Below the pieces are notes generated by a model, which was not told where the DNA came from, searched no databases, and saw only the letters and a list, made by a program, of their open reading frames with translations. A stretch of 49,498 bases of DNA from JASLBX01 sp036374175 (GTDB taxonomy: Bacteria > Actinomycetota > Actinomycetes > Jiangellales > Jiangellaceae): NCBI GenBank assembly GCA_036374175.1, contig DASUUH010000053.1, forward strand, positions 1 to 49,498, read 5' to 3'. Positions 8,239-16,448 of the stretch are shown here, piece by piece; the stretch's first letter is position 1; the number at the start of each line of letters is the position of its first letter. The position numbers and the translations under genes are program-made.

Positions 8239-8625
8239 TCAGGGTAGTGCGCTGCGCCGTGGGGCAGGCCAGAGAGCGGCCGGCCGGTGACCGGCGAGCC
8301 AGGACAGTTCGGCGACGTGCCGTCGCAGCGCCTCGACCTCTGCTTCGAGCTCGAGGATGCGTTTGATCCCAGCCAGGTTGACGCCCTCCTCCTGCGACAG
8401 CCGCTGCACCTCGCGGAGCAACTCGATGTCGCGCAGCGAGTACCGCCGCCCGCCGCCACCGGCCCGGCCCGGCTTGACCAGCCCGAGCCGGTCGTACTGG
8501 CGCAGTGTCTGCGGGTGCATGCCGGCCATCTCGGCGGCCACTGAAATGACGTAAAGCGGTTCGTCGACGCGGACCATTCGGGCAGCGCCGGAGACCGTCA
8601 CGACGAACCGGGTTTCAGTGTCCAT
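8239..8625 (-). CDS. hspR: MerR-type heat-shock repressor HspR
   Basis: HspR represses the dnaK operon by binding HAIR inverted repeats, usually with DnaK as co-repressor. The protein has a MerR helix-turn-helix, PLYVISVAAEMAGMHPQTLR, then YDRLGLVKPGR and RYSLRDIELLREVQRLSQEE, followed by a coiled-coil helix. I chose the ATG at 8625 because AGAAGGAG sits 5 nt upstream; a GTG at 8631 overlapping the dnaJ stop would place the Shine-Dalgarno on the start itself. The result is 128 aa, the usual size. Two HAIR sites lie upstream of dnaK (12392-12412 and 12443-12463), which closes the autoregulatory loop. Confidence 0.92.
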   Translation of the reverse strand: MDTETRFVVTVSGAARMVRVDEPLYVISVAAEMAGMHPQTLRQYDRLGLVKPGRAGGGGRRYSLRDIELLREVQRLSQEEGVNLAGIKRILELEAEVEALRRHVAELSWLAGHRPAALWPAPRRSALP

Positions 8626-8627
8626 CG

Positions 8628-9791
8628 TCACTCCTTCTGTGCCGCCCGCATCAGTTCAGCGCGCACCTCGTCACCCGACGTCGCCTCCCGCAGGGCTTCG
8701 AGTGCGTCCTTGGCCTTGCGATCGACCCGTGCCGGGACGGCGACCTCCACAGTGACGAGCAGGTCGCCATACGTCCCGTCGGGTCGGCGAGCTCCCCGCC
8801 CGCGTACCCGGAACGTTCGGCCGTTCGGCGTGCCCGGCGGGAGCTTGAGGGTGACTGGGCTGTCGTTGAGGGTCGGCACCTTGATGTCGGCTCCCAACGT
8901 GGCTTCAGGGAACGTCACTGGCACGGTGACGGTGAGGTGTTCGTTCTTGCGGCCGAATACGGTATGCGGCCCGACGTGAACGGTGACGTAAAGGTCACCG
9001 GGTGGGCCGCCACGCTCACCGGGCGCGCCCTTGCCCTTGAGCCGGATCCGTTGCCCGTCGCGCACTCCGGCGGGGATGCGCACTTGCATGACCTTGCTGG
9101 TCGTTCCCCTACCGGAACCGTGGCAGACCGGGCACGGGTCGTCGACGACAAGCCCGCGCCCCTTGCACTCGCGGCACGGCTCGGAGAGCGAGAAACCGCC
9201 GGCGTTGCGACTGGTGTATCCCGTGCCGGTACAGGCGGGACACACTCGCGGGACCGTTCCGGCTCGCGCGCCCGTGCCGGCGCAGGCCGTACAGGCCGAC
9301 GCACTTGTCATCCGCAGTGGCACGGTGATGCCGTCGACCGCCTCACGGAAGGCGATGCTGACTTCGCTTTCGACGTCGGCGCCCCGGCGCGGCTGCGACG
9401 TCCGGGCACGGCTGCCGAACAGCCCGCCGAACACGTCGCCGAGCCCGCCCGTGCCGGGCTGGCTGCCACCGGTACCGCCGAACAGGTCGCCGAGGTCGAA
9501 ATTGAATCCGCCATCGGTCGGGCCCCTGCCCCCGCTCGGCACCCGAAAGCCGGTTCCGAAGAGGGTGCGGGCCTCGTCGTACTCCTTGCGCTTACTCGGA
9601 TTGGACAACACCGAGTAGGCCTCGGAGACCTCCTTGAATCGGGTCTCGGCGGCTTTGTCCGAGGAGTTGCGGTCAGGGTGCAGGTCACGGGCCAGGTTGC
9701 GGTAGGCCTTCTTGACGGTGGCCGCGTCCGCATCTTTCGGCACGCCAAGGATCTTGTAGTAGTCCTTCTCGATCCAGTCCTTGGTGCTCAC
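8628..9791 (-). CDS. dnaJ: Chaperone DnaJ
   Basis: A 387-aa type I J-protein that stimulates DnaK ATPase and binds unfolded clients. It has an N-terminal J domain with HPD in DLHPDRNSS (near residue 37), a Gly/Phe-rich linker (GTGGLGDVFGGLFGSR), the four CxxCxGxG zinc repeats (CTACAGTG, CPACTGTG, CRECKGRG, CPVCHGSG) and C-terminal client domains ending with the LKLPPGTPNGRTFRVRGRG segment. It lies third in the operon, about 29 nt after grpE. Length and motif order are complete. Confidence 0.95.
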   Translation of the reverse strand: MSTKDWIEKDYYKILGVPKDADAATVKKAYRNLARDLHPDRNSSDKAAETRFKEVSEAYSVLSNPSKRKEYDEARTLFGTGFRVPSGGRGPTDGGFNFDLGDLFGGTGGSQPGTGGLGDVFGGLFGSRARTSQPRRGADVESEVSIAFREAVDGITVPLRMTSASACTACAGTGARAGTVPRVCPACTGTGYTSRNAGGFSLSEPCRECKGRGLVVDDPCPVCHGSGRGTTSKVMQVRIPAGVRDGQRIRLKGKGAPGERGGPPGDLYVTVHVGPHTVFGRKNEHLTVTVPVTFPEATLGADIKVPTLNDSPVTLKLPPGTPNGRTFRVRGRGARRPDGTYGDLLVTVEVAVPARVDRKAKDALEALREATSGDEVRAELMRAAQKE

Positions 9792-9820
9792 CGGCGTCCG
9801 TACCTCCTCCCTGTCACTCC

Positions 9821-10492
9821 TCAGCCCTCAGTTGTATCGTCCTCGTTCCGTTCGGCGACATCCGGCGCGTCGGGCTCAGGCAGCGCCTCGGTGGGTTCGG
9901 CCACCGCAACGCGCGCCGGTCGGATGATCCGTTCTCCGTACCGGTAACCCGGCATCAGCACCCGCGTGCACGTCGGCACTGTCACCTCGTCCGAGTACTC
10001 GTGCATCAGGGCTTCGTGGATGGTGGGGTCGAATTCGTCACCCGGCTCGCCGTACTTCACCAGGCCCAGTTTTGTCGTGACGCCCTCGATGGCTTCACCG
10101 ACGGACCGGAATCCACCAGTGAGGTCGCCGTGGTCGCGAGCGCGGCCGATGTCATCGAGAACTCCCAGCAGCTCGCCAAGAACGGATGCGACGGCGTTCT
10201 CGCGGACGAGATCGCGGTCACGCTCGACGCGGCGCCGGTAGTTGACGTACTCGGCTTGTACTCGCTGCAGCTGGTCAAGCCGCTCGGCGGCCAGGGTCTC
10301 GGCGGCGGCGAGCGCCTCTTGCGCCGCCGCGCCCGCTGGCTCGCCCTGAGCCGGTCCGGAGTCAGCATCAGCCCGCTTGGCCGATTTACCGGTCTCCGAA
10401 CCGGCCGGAACGTCTCGCAGCTCGCCAGTCTCCGGGTCGATCCGACGCCGGTCGCGCACAACCGGGCCGTCGTTCGGCTCTTCGACTGTCAC
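9821..10492 (-). CDS. grpE: Nucleotide exchange factor GrpE
   Basis: A 223-aa cofactor that exchanges ADP for ATP on DnaK. The long N-terminal region is charged and likely disordered, as is common in actinobacteria; the central coiled coil (LDQLQRVQAEYVNYRRRVER) leads into the family signature around LVKYGEPGDEFDPTIHEA and VLMPGYRYGERIIRPARV. The start overlaps the dnaK stop by 4 nt, so translation is coupled to dnaK. The C-terminus carries an acidic tail. Confidence 0.94.
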   Translation of the reverse strand: MTVEEPNDGPVVRDRRRIDPETGELRDVPAGSETGKSAKRADADSGPAQGEPAGAAAQEALAAAETLAAERLDQLQRVQAEYVNYRRRVERDRDLVRENAVASVLGELLGVLDDIGRARDHGDLTGGFRSVGEAIEGVTTKLGLVKYGEPGDEFDPTIHEALMHEYSDEVTVPTCTRVLMPGYRYGERIIRPARVAVAEPTEALPEPDAPDVAERNEDDTTEG

Positions 10493-12363
10493 TTGTCGTC
10501 CTTCTCCTCGTCGACGATCTCGGCTTCGACAACATCCTCGTCCGCCGCGGAGTCAGTTGCGGAGGCGGTGGCCTCATCAGCAGTATCTCCCGCGGTGCCC
10601 CCAGCCGACGGCTGGGCCGACGCGTAGATGGCCGCACCGAGGGACTGGAACGCGGTCTGCAGCCGCTCGGACGACGACTTGATGATCGCGTCGTCGTTGC
10701 CCTCGAGCGCCTTCTTGGCCTCGGCCAGTGCCGCATCGACCTCGGAGCGGACGTCCGTAGGCAGGGTGTCGACCTTCTCTTTGTTCTCCGCGAGGAACTT
10801 CTCGGTCTGGTAGACCAGCGCCTCGGCTTGGTTGCGGTTCTCAGCGGCCTCGCGGCGCTTGCGGTCCTCCTCGGCGTACTGCTCAGCCTCGCGGACCATC
10901 CGGTCGATGTCGTCCTTCGGCAGCGCCGAGCCGCCGGTGATTGTCATCGACTGCTCCTTGCCGGTACCGAGGTCCTTGGCGGACACGTGCACGATCCCGT
11001 TCGCGTCGATGTCGAATGTCACCTCGATCTGCGGGACGCCCCGCGGCGCCGGTGGCAGACCGGTGAGCTCGAAATTGCCCAGGGACTTGTTGCTGCGAGC
11101 CATCTCCCGCTCGCCCTGGAAGACCTGGATCATCACGGACGGCTGGTTGTCGTCGGCCGTGGTGAAGACCTCGGAGCGCTTGGTCGGGATGGTCGTGTTC
11201 CGCTCGATGATCTTCGTCATGACGCCGCCCTTGGTCTCGATACCGAGCGAGAGCGGGGTGACGTCAAGCAGCAGGACGTCCTTTACGTCGCCGCGCAGCA
11301 CGCCGGCTTGCAGGCTCGCGCCGACCGCGACGACCTCGTCCGGGTTGACGCCCTTGTTGGGCTCCTTGCCGTCGGTCATCTGCCGAACCAGTTCGACGAC
11401 CTGCGGCATCCGGGTGGAGCCACCGACGAGCACGACGTGGTCGATGTCGGCGACCTTGATGCCGGCGTCGCTCAGCACCTGCTCGAACGGCCTCTTGGCG
11501 CGCGCCAGCAGGTCGGCGCTCATCTGCTCGAACTGAGCCCGGGAGATGCTCTCGTCGACGTGTACGGGGTTCTTCTCGGCGTCCTGCGCGATGTACGGCA
11601 GGGAGATCGAGGTCTGGGTGCTGGACGACAGTTCGATCTTGGCGCGCTCAGCGGCCTCGGTGACGCGCTGCATTGCGATCTTGTCCTTGGACAGGTCGAT
11701 GCCGTGCGCGGACTTCACCCGGTCGACTAGCCAGTCGACGATCTTCTGGTCCCAGTCATCGCCGCCGAGATGGTTGTCGCCACTGGTGGCCTTCACCTCG
11801 ACGACCCCTTCGCCGATCTCGAGCAGCGACACGTCGAACGTGCCGCCACCAAGGTCGAAGACCAGGATGGTCTGGTCGTGCTCGCCCTTGTCGAGCCCAT
11901 AGGCGAGGGCGGCGGCGGTGGGCTCATTGACGATGCGCAGGACGTTCAGGCCCGCGATCTCGCCGGCTTCCTTGGTCGCCTGCCGCTGCGCGTCGTTGAA
12001 GTAGGCCGGGGTCGTGATGACTGCATCAGTAATGGTCTCGCCCAAGTAGGCCTCGGCGTCGCGCTTGAGCTTCTGCAGGACGAAGGCGGAGATCTGCTGC
12101 GGCGAGAACGTCTTGCCGTCGATCTCCTTCTTCCAGTCCGAACCCATGTGCCGCTTGACCGAACGGATGGTGCGATCGACGTTCGTGACGGCCTGGCGCT
12201 TGGCCACCTCGCCCACGAGAACCTCACCGTTCTTCGCGAATGCGACGACCGATGGCGTGGTGCGCGACCCTTCGGCGTTGGCGATGACGGTGGGCTCTCC
12301 ACCCTCCAGGACGGCCACGACCGAGTTGGTCGTGCCCAGGTCGATGCCGACGGCTAGTGCCAT
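10489..12363 (-). CDS. dnaK: Molecular chaperone DnaK (Hsp70)
   Basis: A 624-aa Hsp70. The N-terminal ATPase begins MALAVGIDLGTTNSVVAV; the phosphate-2 motif is ILVFDLGGGTFDVSLLEIG and the adenosine motif is HVVLVGGSTRMPQV. The linker DVLLLDVTPLSLGIETKGG joins the substrate-binding domain, and the C-terminus ends in the acidic tail EIVDEEKDDK. The ATG at 12363 follows GGAAGGG; a longer frame upstream would run through the HAIR operators and is not credible. First gene of dnaK-grpE-dnaJ-hspR, with heat-shock derepression expected through HspR. Confidence 0.96.
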   Translation of the reverse strand: MALAVGIDLGTTNSVVAVLEGGEPTVIANAEGSRTTPSVVAFAKNGEVLVGEVAKRQAVTNVDRTIRSVKRHMGSDWKKEIDGKTFSPQQISAFVLQKLKRDAEAYLGETITDAVITTPAYFNDAQRQATKEAGEIAGLNVLRIVNEPTAAALAYGLDKGEHDQTILVFDLGGGTFDVSLLEIGEGVVEVKATSGDNHLGGDDWDQKIVDWLVDRVKSAHGIDLSKDKIAMQRVTEAAERAKIELSSSTQTSISLPYIAQDAEKNPVHVDESISRAQFEQMSADLLARAKRPFEQVLSDAGIKVADIDHVVLVGGSTRMPQVVELVRQMTDGKEPNKGVNPDEVVAVGASLQAGVLRGDVKDVLLLDVTPLSLGIETKGGVMTKIIERNTTIPTKRSEVFTTADDNQPSVMIQVFQGEREMARSNKSLGNFELTGLPPAPRGVPQIEVTFDIDANGIVHVSAKDLGTGKEQSMTITGGSALPKDDIDRMVREAEQYAEEDRKRREAAENRNQAEALVYQTEKFLAENKEKVDTLPTDVRSEVDAALAEAKKALEGNDDAIIKSSSERLQTAFQSLGAAIYASAQPSAGGTAGDTADEATASATDSAADEDVVEAEIVDEEKDDK

Positions 12364-12391
12364 GGCGTAGATCCCTTCCACGTGTGTCTGC

Positions 12392-12412
12392 GTTGAGTGG
12401 ATAACACTCAAG
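12392..12412. promoter_or_regulatory. HAIR operator 1 (HspR binding site)
   Basis: GTTGAGT, 7 bp, then ACTCAAG. The known HAIR consensus is CTTGAGT-N7-ACTCAAG, so this copy differs at one position. It lies 29 bp upstream of the dnaK start codon. Confidence 0.9.
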
Positions 12413-12442
12413 GTGTCTGCGAGAGCGAGTGTACCCGCCCAC

Positions 12443-12463
12443 CTTGAGTCCATTCGACTCAAC
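12443..12463. promoter_or_regulatory. HAIR operator 2 (HspR binding site)
   Basis: CTTGAGT, 7 bp (CCATTCG), then ACTCAAC, again one mismatch from the HAIR consensus. It is separated by 30 bp from the first copy. A TACACT hexamer reading toward dnaK lies between the two sites and could be the -10 element, which would let the two operators bracket the promoter. Confidence 0.9.
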
Positions 12464-12515
12464 CTCTAGGAGGGCGCCCCTATTCCGCCCAGGGACCGGT
12501 CCGGCGCCGCGCCGG

Positions 12516-13184
12516 TCAGCCGCTTGGCTTCGTGGCGCTGCGCCGTCGCGCTGTTGCCACCACGGCGATCGCAACAAGCACACCGGCGGCGACGAGCGCC
12601 AGCGTGAGGCCATCAACAGGCCTGGTCAGCGGAGCGGCGTCCGCGGTGTCACCGTCCTGCGGGATGGGCGCCAGCGGGCCTACGACCTGAGCAGGGAACC
12701 CGGCACCTCGGCCGGCTCGCGGCGCGGACCCGGCCGCAAGAGCGGAGCCGTCGGCTTCCGCGGACGACGCAGCCGAGGATCTGGCTGAACCTCGTGTCGA
12801 GGAGCCCGGCGCCGCGTTCGTGGGTGCGGCTCGCTGGTCGGTCGCGGTCGACCCGCCGTTCGACGTGCCCGTACCGCTGGAGGGCGCTGTGGTGTCTCCA
12901 GAATCGCCCAAGCCGGTGCGGCTGGTGCCGCCAGACGTCCCGCCTGAGCCGCCCGTGCCATCCTCCTCGCCGGGTTCGGGAGTACTCGGCTCCTCCGCAC
13001 CAGGTTCGTCGTCTGATTCCGACCCACCGAACACGGCACCGAGCAACCCGCACTTGCCGAGCAGCGAGCTGATCAGCCCGGCGTCCGCGCATTCGTCGGC
13101 TTCGTCCGCCGCCGCAGCGACGGGTGCGCCGGCGAGTAGCAGGATGCCGGCGGCCGTCGCAGCGACCCAACGTCTGGTCCTCAT
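12516..13184 (-). CDS. Secreted Ser/Thr/Gly-rich protein with C-terminal membrane anchor
   Basis: A 222-aa protein of unknown function. It has a signal peptide (RRWVAATAAGILLLAGAPVA, then AAA), a short Cys-containing segment (DECADAGLISSLLGKCGLLG), about 110 residues of low-complexity Ser/Thr/Gly/Pro/Glu sequence, and a C-terminal TM helix (LTLALVAAGVLVAIAVVA) followed by a basic tail TARRRSATKPSG. That is the architecture of a surface-exposed, membrane-tethered stalk; no LPxTG sortase signal is visible. It lies on the same strand as the septum-domain gene, 15 nt downstream of it, so the two are probably co-transcribed. The low-complexity part prevents functional assignment. Confidence 0.75.
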   Translation of the reverse strand: MRTRRWVAATAAGILLLAGAPVAAAADEADECADAGLISSLLGKCGLLGAVFGGSESDDEPGAEEPSTPEPGEEDGTGGSGGTSGGTSRTGLGDSGDTTAPSSGTGTSNGGSTATDQRAAPTNAAPGSSTRGSARSSAASSAEADGSALAAGSAPRAGRGAGFPAQVVGPLAPIPQDGDTADAAPLTRPVDGLTLALVAAGVLVAIAVVATARRRSATKPSG

Positions 13185-13199
13185 AGTCGCTCCCCGCTC

Positions 13200-13805
13200 T
13201 CACTCGCCAGCCCGACTGGTCAATGCCGCCCCACGACTGACCACGAGGCAGGAGACCGTCCGGTCGCTGCGTGTTTCCCAGCTGCTCTCACTCGGACCGA
13301 AGTACGTCCATCTCAGGTCGGGGTTCGCGGCGACACCCGCGCTGTGAATCGCCGGAACACACTGGGCGGTGGCGAACTCCTCGACTGCGGCGGCACCTGG
13401 CCACCGCCCGCCCGGCATGCGCAAAGATGCCACCACTTCTGCTGCGTGTTGCTCGTCGCAAGGAACCACCGACACGTTCAGAACGGCGGCTCCATCGGCC
13501 AGTTCTTTCAGGCACGCTCCGGGCTCGAGTTCGAACACGTTCACTTGGCCGCCGGTATCACCAGTCCGGTCACGAGGGAGGTCCGCGCCGGAACCGTCGA
13601 TCTGCTGCTCACCTTGGGCGCGTGGACTGTTCAGTTGCCCGAGTACCGCGACCGCAGCGACCGCCAGCAAGGCACCGACCAGGATTCCTGCCATCGCTTT
13701 GCCGGCCCACCTTCGGCGTCGACGGGGCCCGGCAACCAGCGGAAATATCAGTGGCGTGCTGTCGTCCCCAATGCGTGCGGTGCGGTCGTCGTCACCGCCT
13801 TTCAC
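13200..13805 (-). CDS. Membrane-anchored septum-formation-domain protein
   Basis: A 201-aa protein with a cytoplasmic basic N-terminus (PRRRRRWAGKA), one TM helix (AMAGILVGALLAVAAVAVLG, about residues 38-57) and an extracellular domain with the septum-formation (PF13845-like) pattern: FELEPGACL, VPCDEQHAAEVVASL, and YFGPSESSWETRSDRTVSCLV. Four Cys residues in the domain could form two disulfides. It is upstream of and on the same strand as the tethered low-complexity protein. The family name derives from actinobacterial cell-division genes; a direct role in septation here is inference. Confidence 0.75.
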   Translation of the reverse strand: MKGGDDDRTARIGDDSTPLIFPLVAGPRRRRRWAGKAMAGILVGALLAVAAVAVLGQLNSPRAQGEQQIDGSGADLPRDRTGDTGGQVNVFELEPGACLKELADGAAVLNVSVVPCDEQHAAEVVASLRMPGGRWPGAAAVEEFATAQCVPAIHSAGVAANPDLRWTYFGPSESSWETRSDRTVSCLVVSRGAALTSRAGE

Positions 13806-14025
13806 GGTGGGTCGTTCGGGCCGGTGGCGGTTTCTTCTCTTCGCACCAGGCCGTAACCGGTGCAGATTTCCGACACATGTTCACGCTCTCCCAGGAGTTC
13901 TGTGACGGGTGCGGGATCGCCGCTTGTCGTCGGTACGAGCGCGCATGCTGCCACGGTTCCGGCCCCTGCGCCACCCCTGCGGTCCGGGCTGGGGGAGCAC
14001 TGCGAAGGCGACGTAGGCTGAACGG
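13806..14025. other. Divergent intergenic region without a recognisable gene
   Basis: About 220 bp between the septum-domain gene (minus) and the 47-aa ORF (plus). The only element I can support is TAGGCT at 14014-14019, 6 nt before the GTG at 14026, which looks like a -10 box of a leaderless transcript. No convincing repeat or RNA was seen. Confidence 0.5.
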
Positions 14026-14169
14026 GTGCTAGGGAACCTGCGCGAACCAGACGGCCGCCCCAGCACGCGGTCGCGAGTCATCGCCTTGTTGGCTGCGGTC
14101 GGCCTGCTCGGGCTGTCTGCGCCCGCGATCATCCCAGTGGTCCGCTGGTTGGCGGGCCTTTTCTGGTGA
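14026..14169 (+). CDS. 47-aa single-TM small protein
   Basis: A short ORF beginning with GTG (MLGNLREPDGRPSTRSR) followed by a hydrophobic stretch VIALLAAVGLLGLSAPAIIP and ending VVRWLAGLFW. The TGA stop overlaps the GTG start of the next gene (GTGA), and TAGGCT is placed 6 nt before the start codon as a -10 box for a leaderless mRNA. The overlap and the amphipathic-basic/TM composition make it likely to be translated. It may assist the downstream membrane enzyme or act mainly as a coupling leader; no homology is recognised. Confidence 0.55.
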   Translation: MLGNLREPDGRPSTRSRVIALLAAVGLLGLSAPAIIPVVRWLAGLFW

Positions 14170-15422
14170 CTCTGACGCTGCAGCGGCAACGGGTGGGGAG
14201 CCTGACCCGGCTGGTGGGCGTGGATGCCGCTCGGGGGATCGCCCTGCTCGGCATGATGGCGGTGCACATCAATCCACGCTTGAATGCCGAAAACGATGTC
14301 TCCACGTCTTACCTGCTGGTGGCCGGGCGAGCAGCCGCCCTGTTCGCGATTCTCGCTGGGGTCGGACTCGCCCTGGCCAGCGGCGGCCAGACGCCACCCC
14401 GGGGTAAAGCGCTCGCCGGAGTAAGCGCCGGCACCGCCGTTAGAGCGGCCGTACTTGCGGTCATCGGCCTCGTGCTAGGTGCTCCCGAGTCGAACGTGGC
14501 CGTCATCCTGGTCTACTACGCGCTGCTGTTCGTCGTCGCGATCCCGTTCCTCGGCCTGCGTCCGGCGATCCTGCTGCCGCTGGCTTGCGGGTGGGCGCTC
14601 GGGTCACCCGTCCTGAGTCACGTGATCAGATCGGGCATGAGCGCCGAGACGCGCAGCGTTCCCGAGTTCGGCTCGTTGGCCGAGCCGGGAACATTGCTGA
14701 CCGAGCTCACGCTCACCGGTTACTACCCGGTGCTGCAGTGGACCGCGTACATCCTGTTCGGACTGGGAGTCGGCCGGCTGAACCTGCGGTCGAGCCGCAC
14801 CTGCCTGAAGCTTTTCGTCGGCGGGGCGGCCCTGGCCGTGGCGGCAAAGCTGGTGTCGTCACAGCTGCTGGCAGCCGGCGGACTGGAGGCGTTGCGGGCG
14901 GCCGGGGCAGGTGACGCACCGATCCGGCGGTTGCCCGTGGAGGTCGCCCTGCAGGGTGGCTTCTACGGCACGACGCCGACCACCAGCTGGTGGTGGCTTG
15001 CGGTGTCCGCGCCACACTCGTCCAGTTCACTCGATCTGCTGCACACGATGGGCGTGGCCGCCGGCATTCTGGGGCTCACGTTGTTGATCGCTACCCGTGC
15101 CAGCGCGTTGCTGTGGCCGCTGGCCGCCATCGGCAGCATGACCTTGACGCTTTATACGCTGCACGTGTACCTGCTGGCTTCGTACGTCCCCCGCGAGACA
15201 CCTGACGCGTACTTGTGGCACGTGGTCATCGCGCTGGCCATAGCCGTGCCGTGGCGGACGTTCGTCGGACGCGGACCGTTGGAGGCCGTGGCGAACCGCG
15301 CGTCGACGAACGTCCGCGATGCCGTCGTGTCAGCCCTGGGTGGCCGCGACCCGAGCCTTCCGCCGCGGGATCAGCAGCAACAGGCTGGCGCCGATGGTTC
15401 CCAATCCGGCCAGAGCCACTGA
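14166..15422 (+). CDS. Multispanning membrane acyltransferase-like protein (HGSNAT/DUF418-like)
   Basis: A 418-aa membrane protein with about ten hydrophobic segments. Near the N-terminus the segment LVGVDAARGIALLGMMAVHI is the hallmark of the HGSNAT catalytic/DUF418-DUF1624 group, whose members are thought to transfer acetyl groups across the membrane onto sugars. Later segments include ALLFVVAIPFLGLRPAILLP and SMTLTLYTLHVYLLASYV. The GTG start overlaps the stop of the 47-aa ORF. The last 93 bp overlap the opposite-strand EamA gene. The acceptor is unknown; cell-envelope polysaccharide is only a guess. Confidence 0.75.
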   Translation: MTLTLQRQRVGSLTRLVGVDAARGIALLGMMAVHINPRLNAENDVSTSYLLVAGRAAALFAILAGVGLALASGGQTPPRGKALAGVSAGTAVRAAVLAVIGLVLGAPESNVAVILVYYALLFVVAIPFLGLRPAILLPLACGWALGSPVLSHVIRSGMSAETRSVPEFGSLAEPGTLLTELTLTGYYPVLQWTAYILFGLGVGRLNLRSSRTCLKLFVGGAALAVAAKLVSSQLLAAGGLEALRAAGAGDAPIRRLPVEVALQGGFYGTTPTTSWWWLAVSAPHSSSSLDLLHTMGVAAGILGLTLLIATRASALLWPLAAIGSMTLTLYTLHVYLLASYVPRETPDAYLWHVVIALAIAVPWRTFVGRGPLEAVANRASTNVRDAVVSALGGRDPSLPPRDQQQQAGADGSQSGQSH

Positions 15423-16268
15423 ACCGAGCCGCTCACCGAGAACCGCCAGGCCCAGCAGCGCCGCCACGACCGGTTCGGCCATCGTCAGCGTGGCTGCGGT
15501 CGGCACGGGTGTCGTGCGCAGTCCGCGGGCGTAGAGGACGTAGCCCAGTGTCGTGGTGACCGCCCCCAGATAGAGCACCACTGCGAGGGCAGTGGGTTCG
15601 AGGAGCCAACCCGGCGAGCTGACGATTAGTCCGGGCAGCAGCAAAATGGCCGCACCGCCGAACAGCGACGCGATCACTGCGAGGTCGTCGTCGCCGCGGT
15701 TGATCAGGTAACCGGCGATGGTGGCATAGCTGGCATACCCGAATCCCGCCACTAGTGCAAGCACGATGCCGACTGGATCGACTCCGGCCGCCTCGCCGCC
15801 GCTGACCAGTGCGGCGCAACCTACCACCGCTCCGGATGTGGCGATCATCCATCGGTGCGACGGTCGCCGTCCGAGCGCGGTGGCCAGCAACCCCGCGAAG
15901 GCGGGTCCACTGCCGATCGTGACGACGGTTCCCACCGCGACGCCGGTCGTGGCGACCGATGCGAAGAACGTGATCTGGTATATGGCCACGCTGACCGCAC
16001 CGAGGGCGATGAGCAGCCGGACCCGGCGCCGGTCTGGCCGCGAGACCGCCATCAGCTGACGCACCCCCACGCCTCGCTCAACGACGTTGGCCAGGGCGAG
16101 GAGCAGCAGACCGCCGATGACGATGCGGGCTGCTCCGATAGAGAACGGGCTGGCCGAGTCGAGGATGACGGACTGCGCGGTGCCCGTCGTACCCCAGAGG
16201 GTTGCGGCCAGCAGGATGGACGTACCGCCGCTGAACAAACCGCGGGTCAGCGAGATTGGCATTGCCAT
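15330..16268 (-). CDS. EamA/DMT-superfamily transporter
   Basis: A 312-aa permease with ten predicted TM helices in two EamA repeats. Repeat one opens with LLAATLWGTTGTAQSVIL, and repeat two includes GIVLALVAGFGYASYATIAG and AEPVVAALLGLAVLGERL, which is the typical end motif. I chose the ATG at 16268, with GGAG about 8 nt upstream; further upstream in-frame codons lack a site. Likely role is efflux or uptake of a metabolite such as an amino acid; the substrate is not predictable. The 3' end overlaps the convergent acyltransferase gene by 93 bp. Confidence 0.85.
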   Translation of the reverse strand: MAMPISLTRGLFSGGTSILLAATLWGTTGTAQSVILDSASPFSIGAARIVIGGLLLLALANVVERGVGVRQLMAVSRPDRRRVRLLIALGAVSVAIYQITFFASVATTGVAVGTVVTIGSGPAFAGLLATALGRRPSHRWMIATSGAVVGCAALVSGGEAAGVDPVGIVLALVAGFGYASYATIAGYLINRGDDDLAVIASLFGGAAILLLPGLIVSSPGWLLEPTALAVVLYLGAVTTTLGYVLYARGLRTTPVPTAATLTMAEPVVAALLGLAVLGERLGSVALAGLGTIGASLLLLIPRRKARVAATQG

Positions 16269-16448
16269 GGACGAAGCTCCTGGATGAGTAAAGGTCAAGG
16301 ACTCGTGTCCAGGGCACGCGGGCACGCGTTACCGGTACGGCTGCCGGTGCAGATCAGTGAAATGCAGAGTTGGTTTGCCGCTGCCCTGGTCAGGCGACCG
16401 GGGGCGGCGATACTGCGTGCCAGTACGTCACAGCGCAGACTTTATCAG

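Noticed and set aside
12364..12462. N-terminal extension of DnaK
   Set aside because: It would translate through the two HAIR operators; DnaK proteins start close to VGIDLGTT and a Shine-Dalgarno precedes the ATG at 12363.
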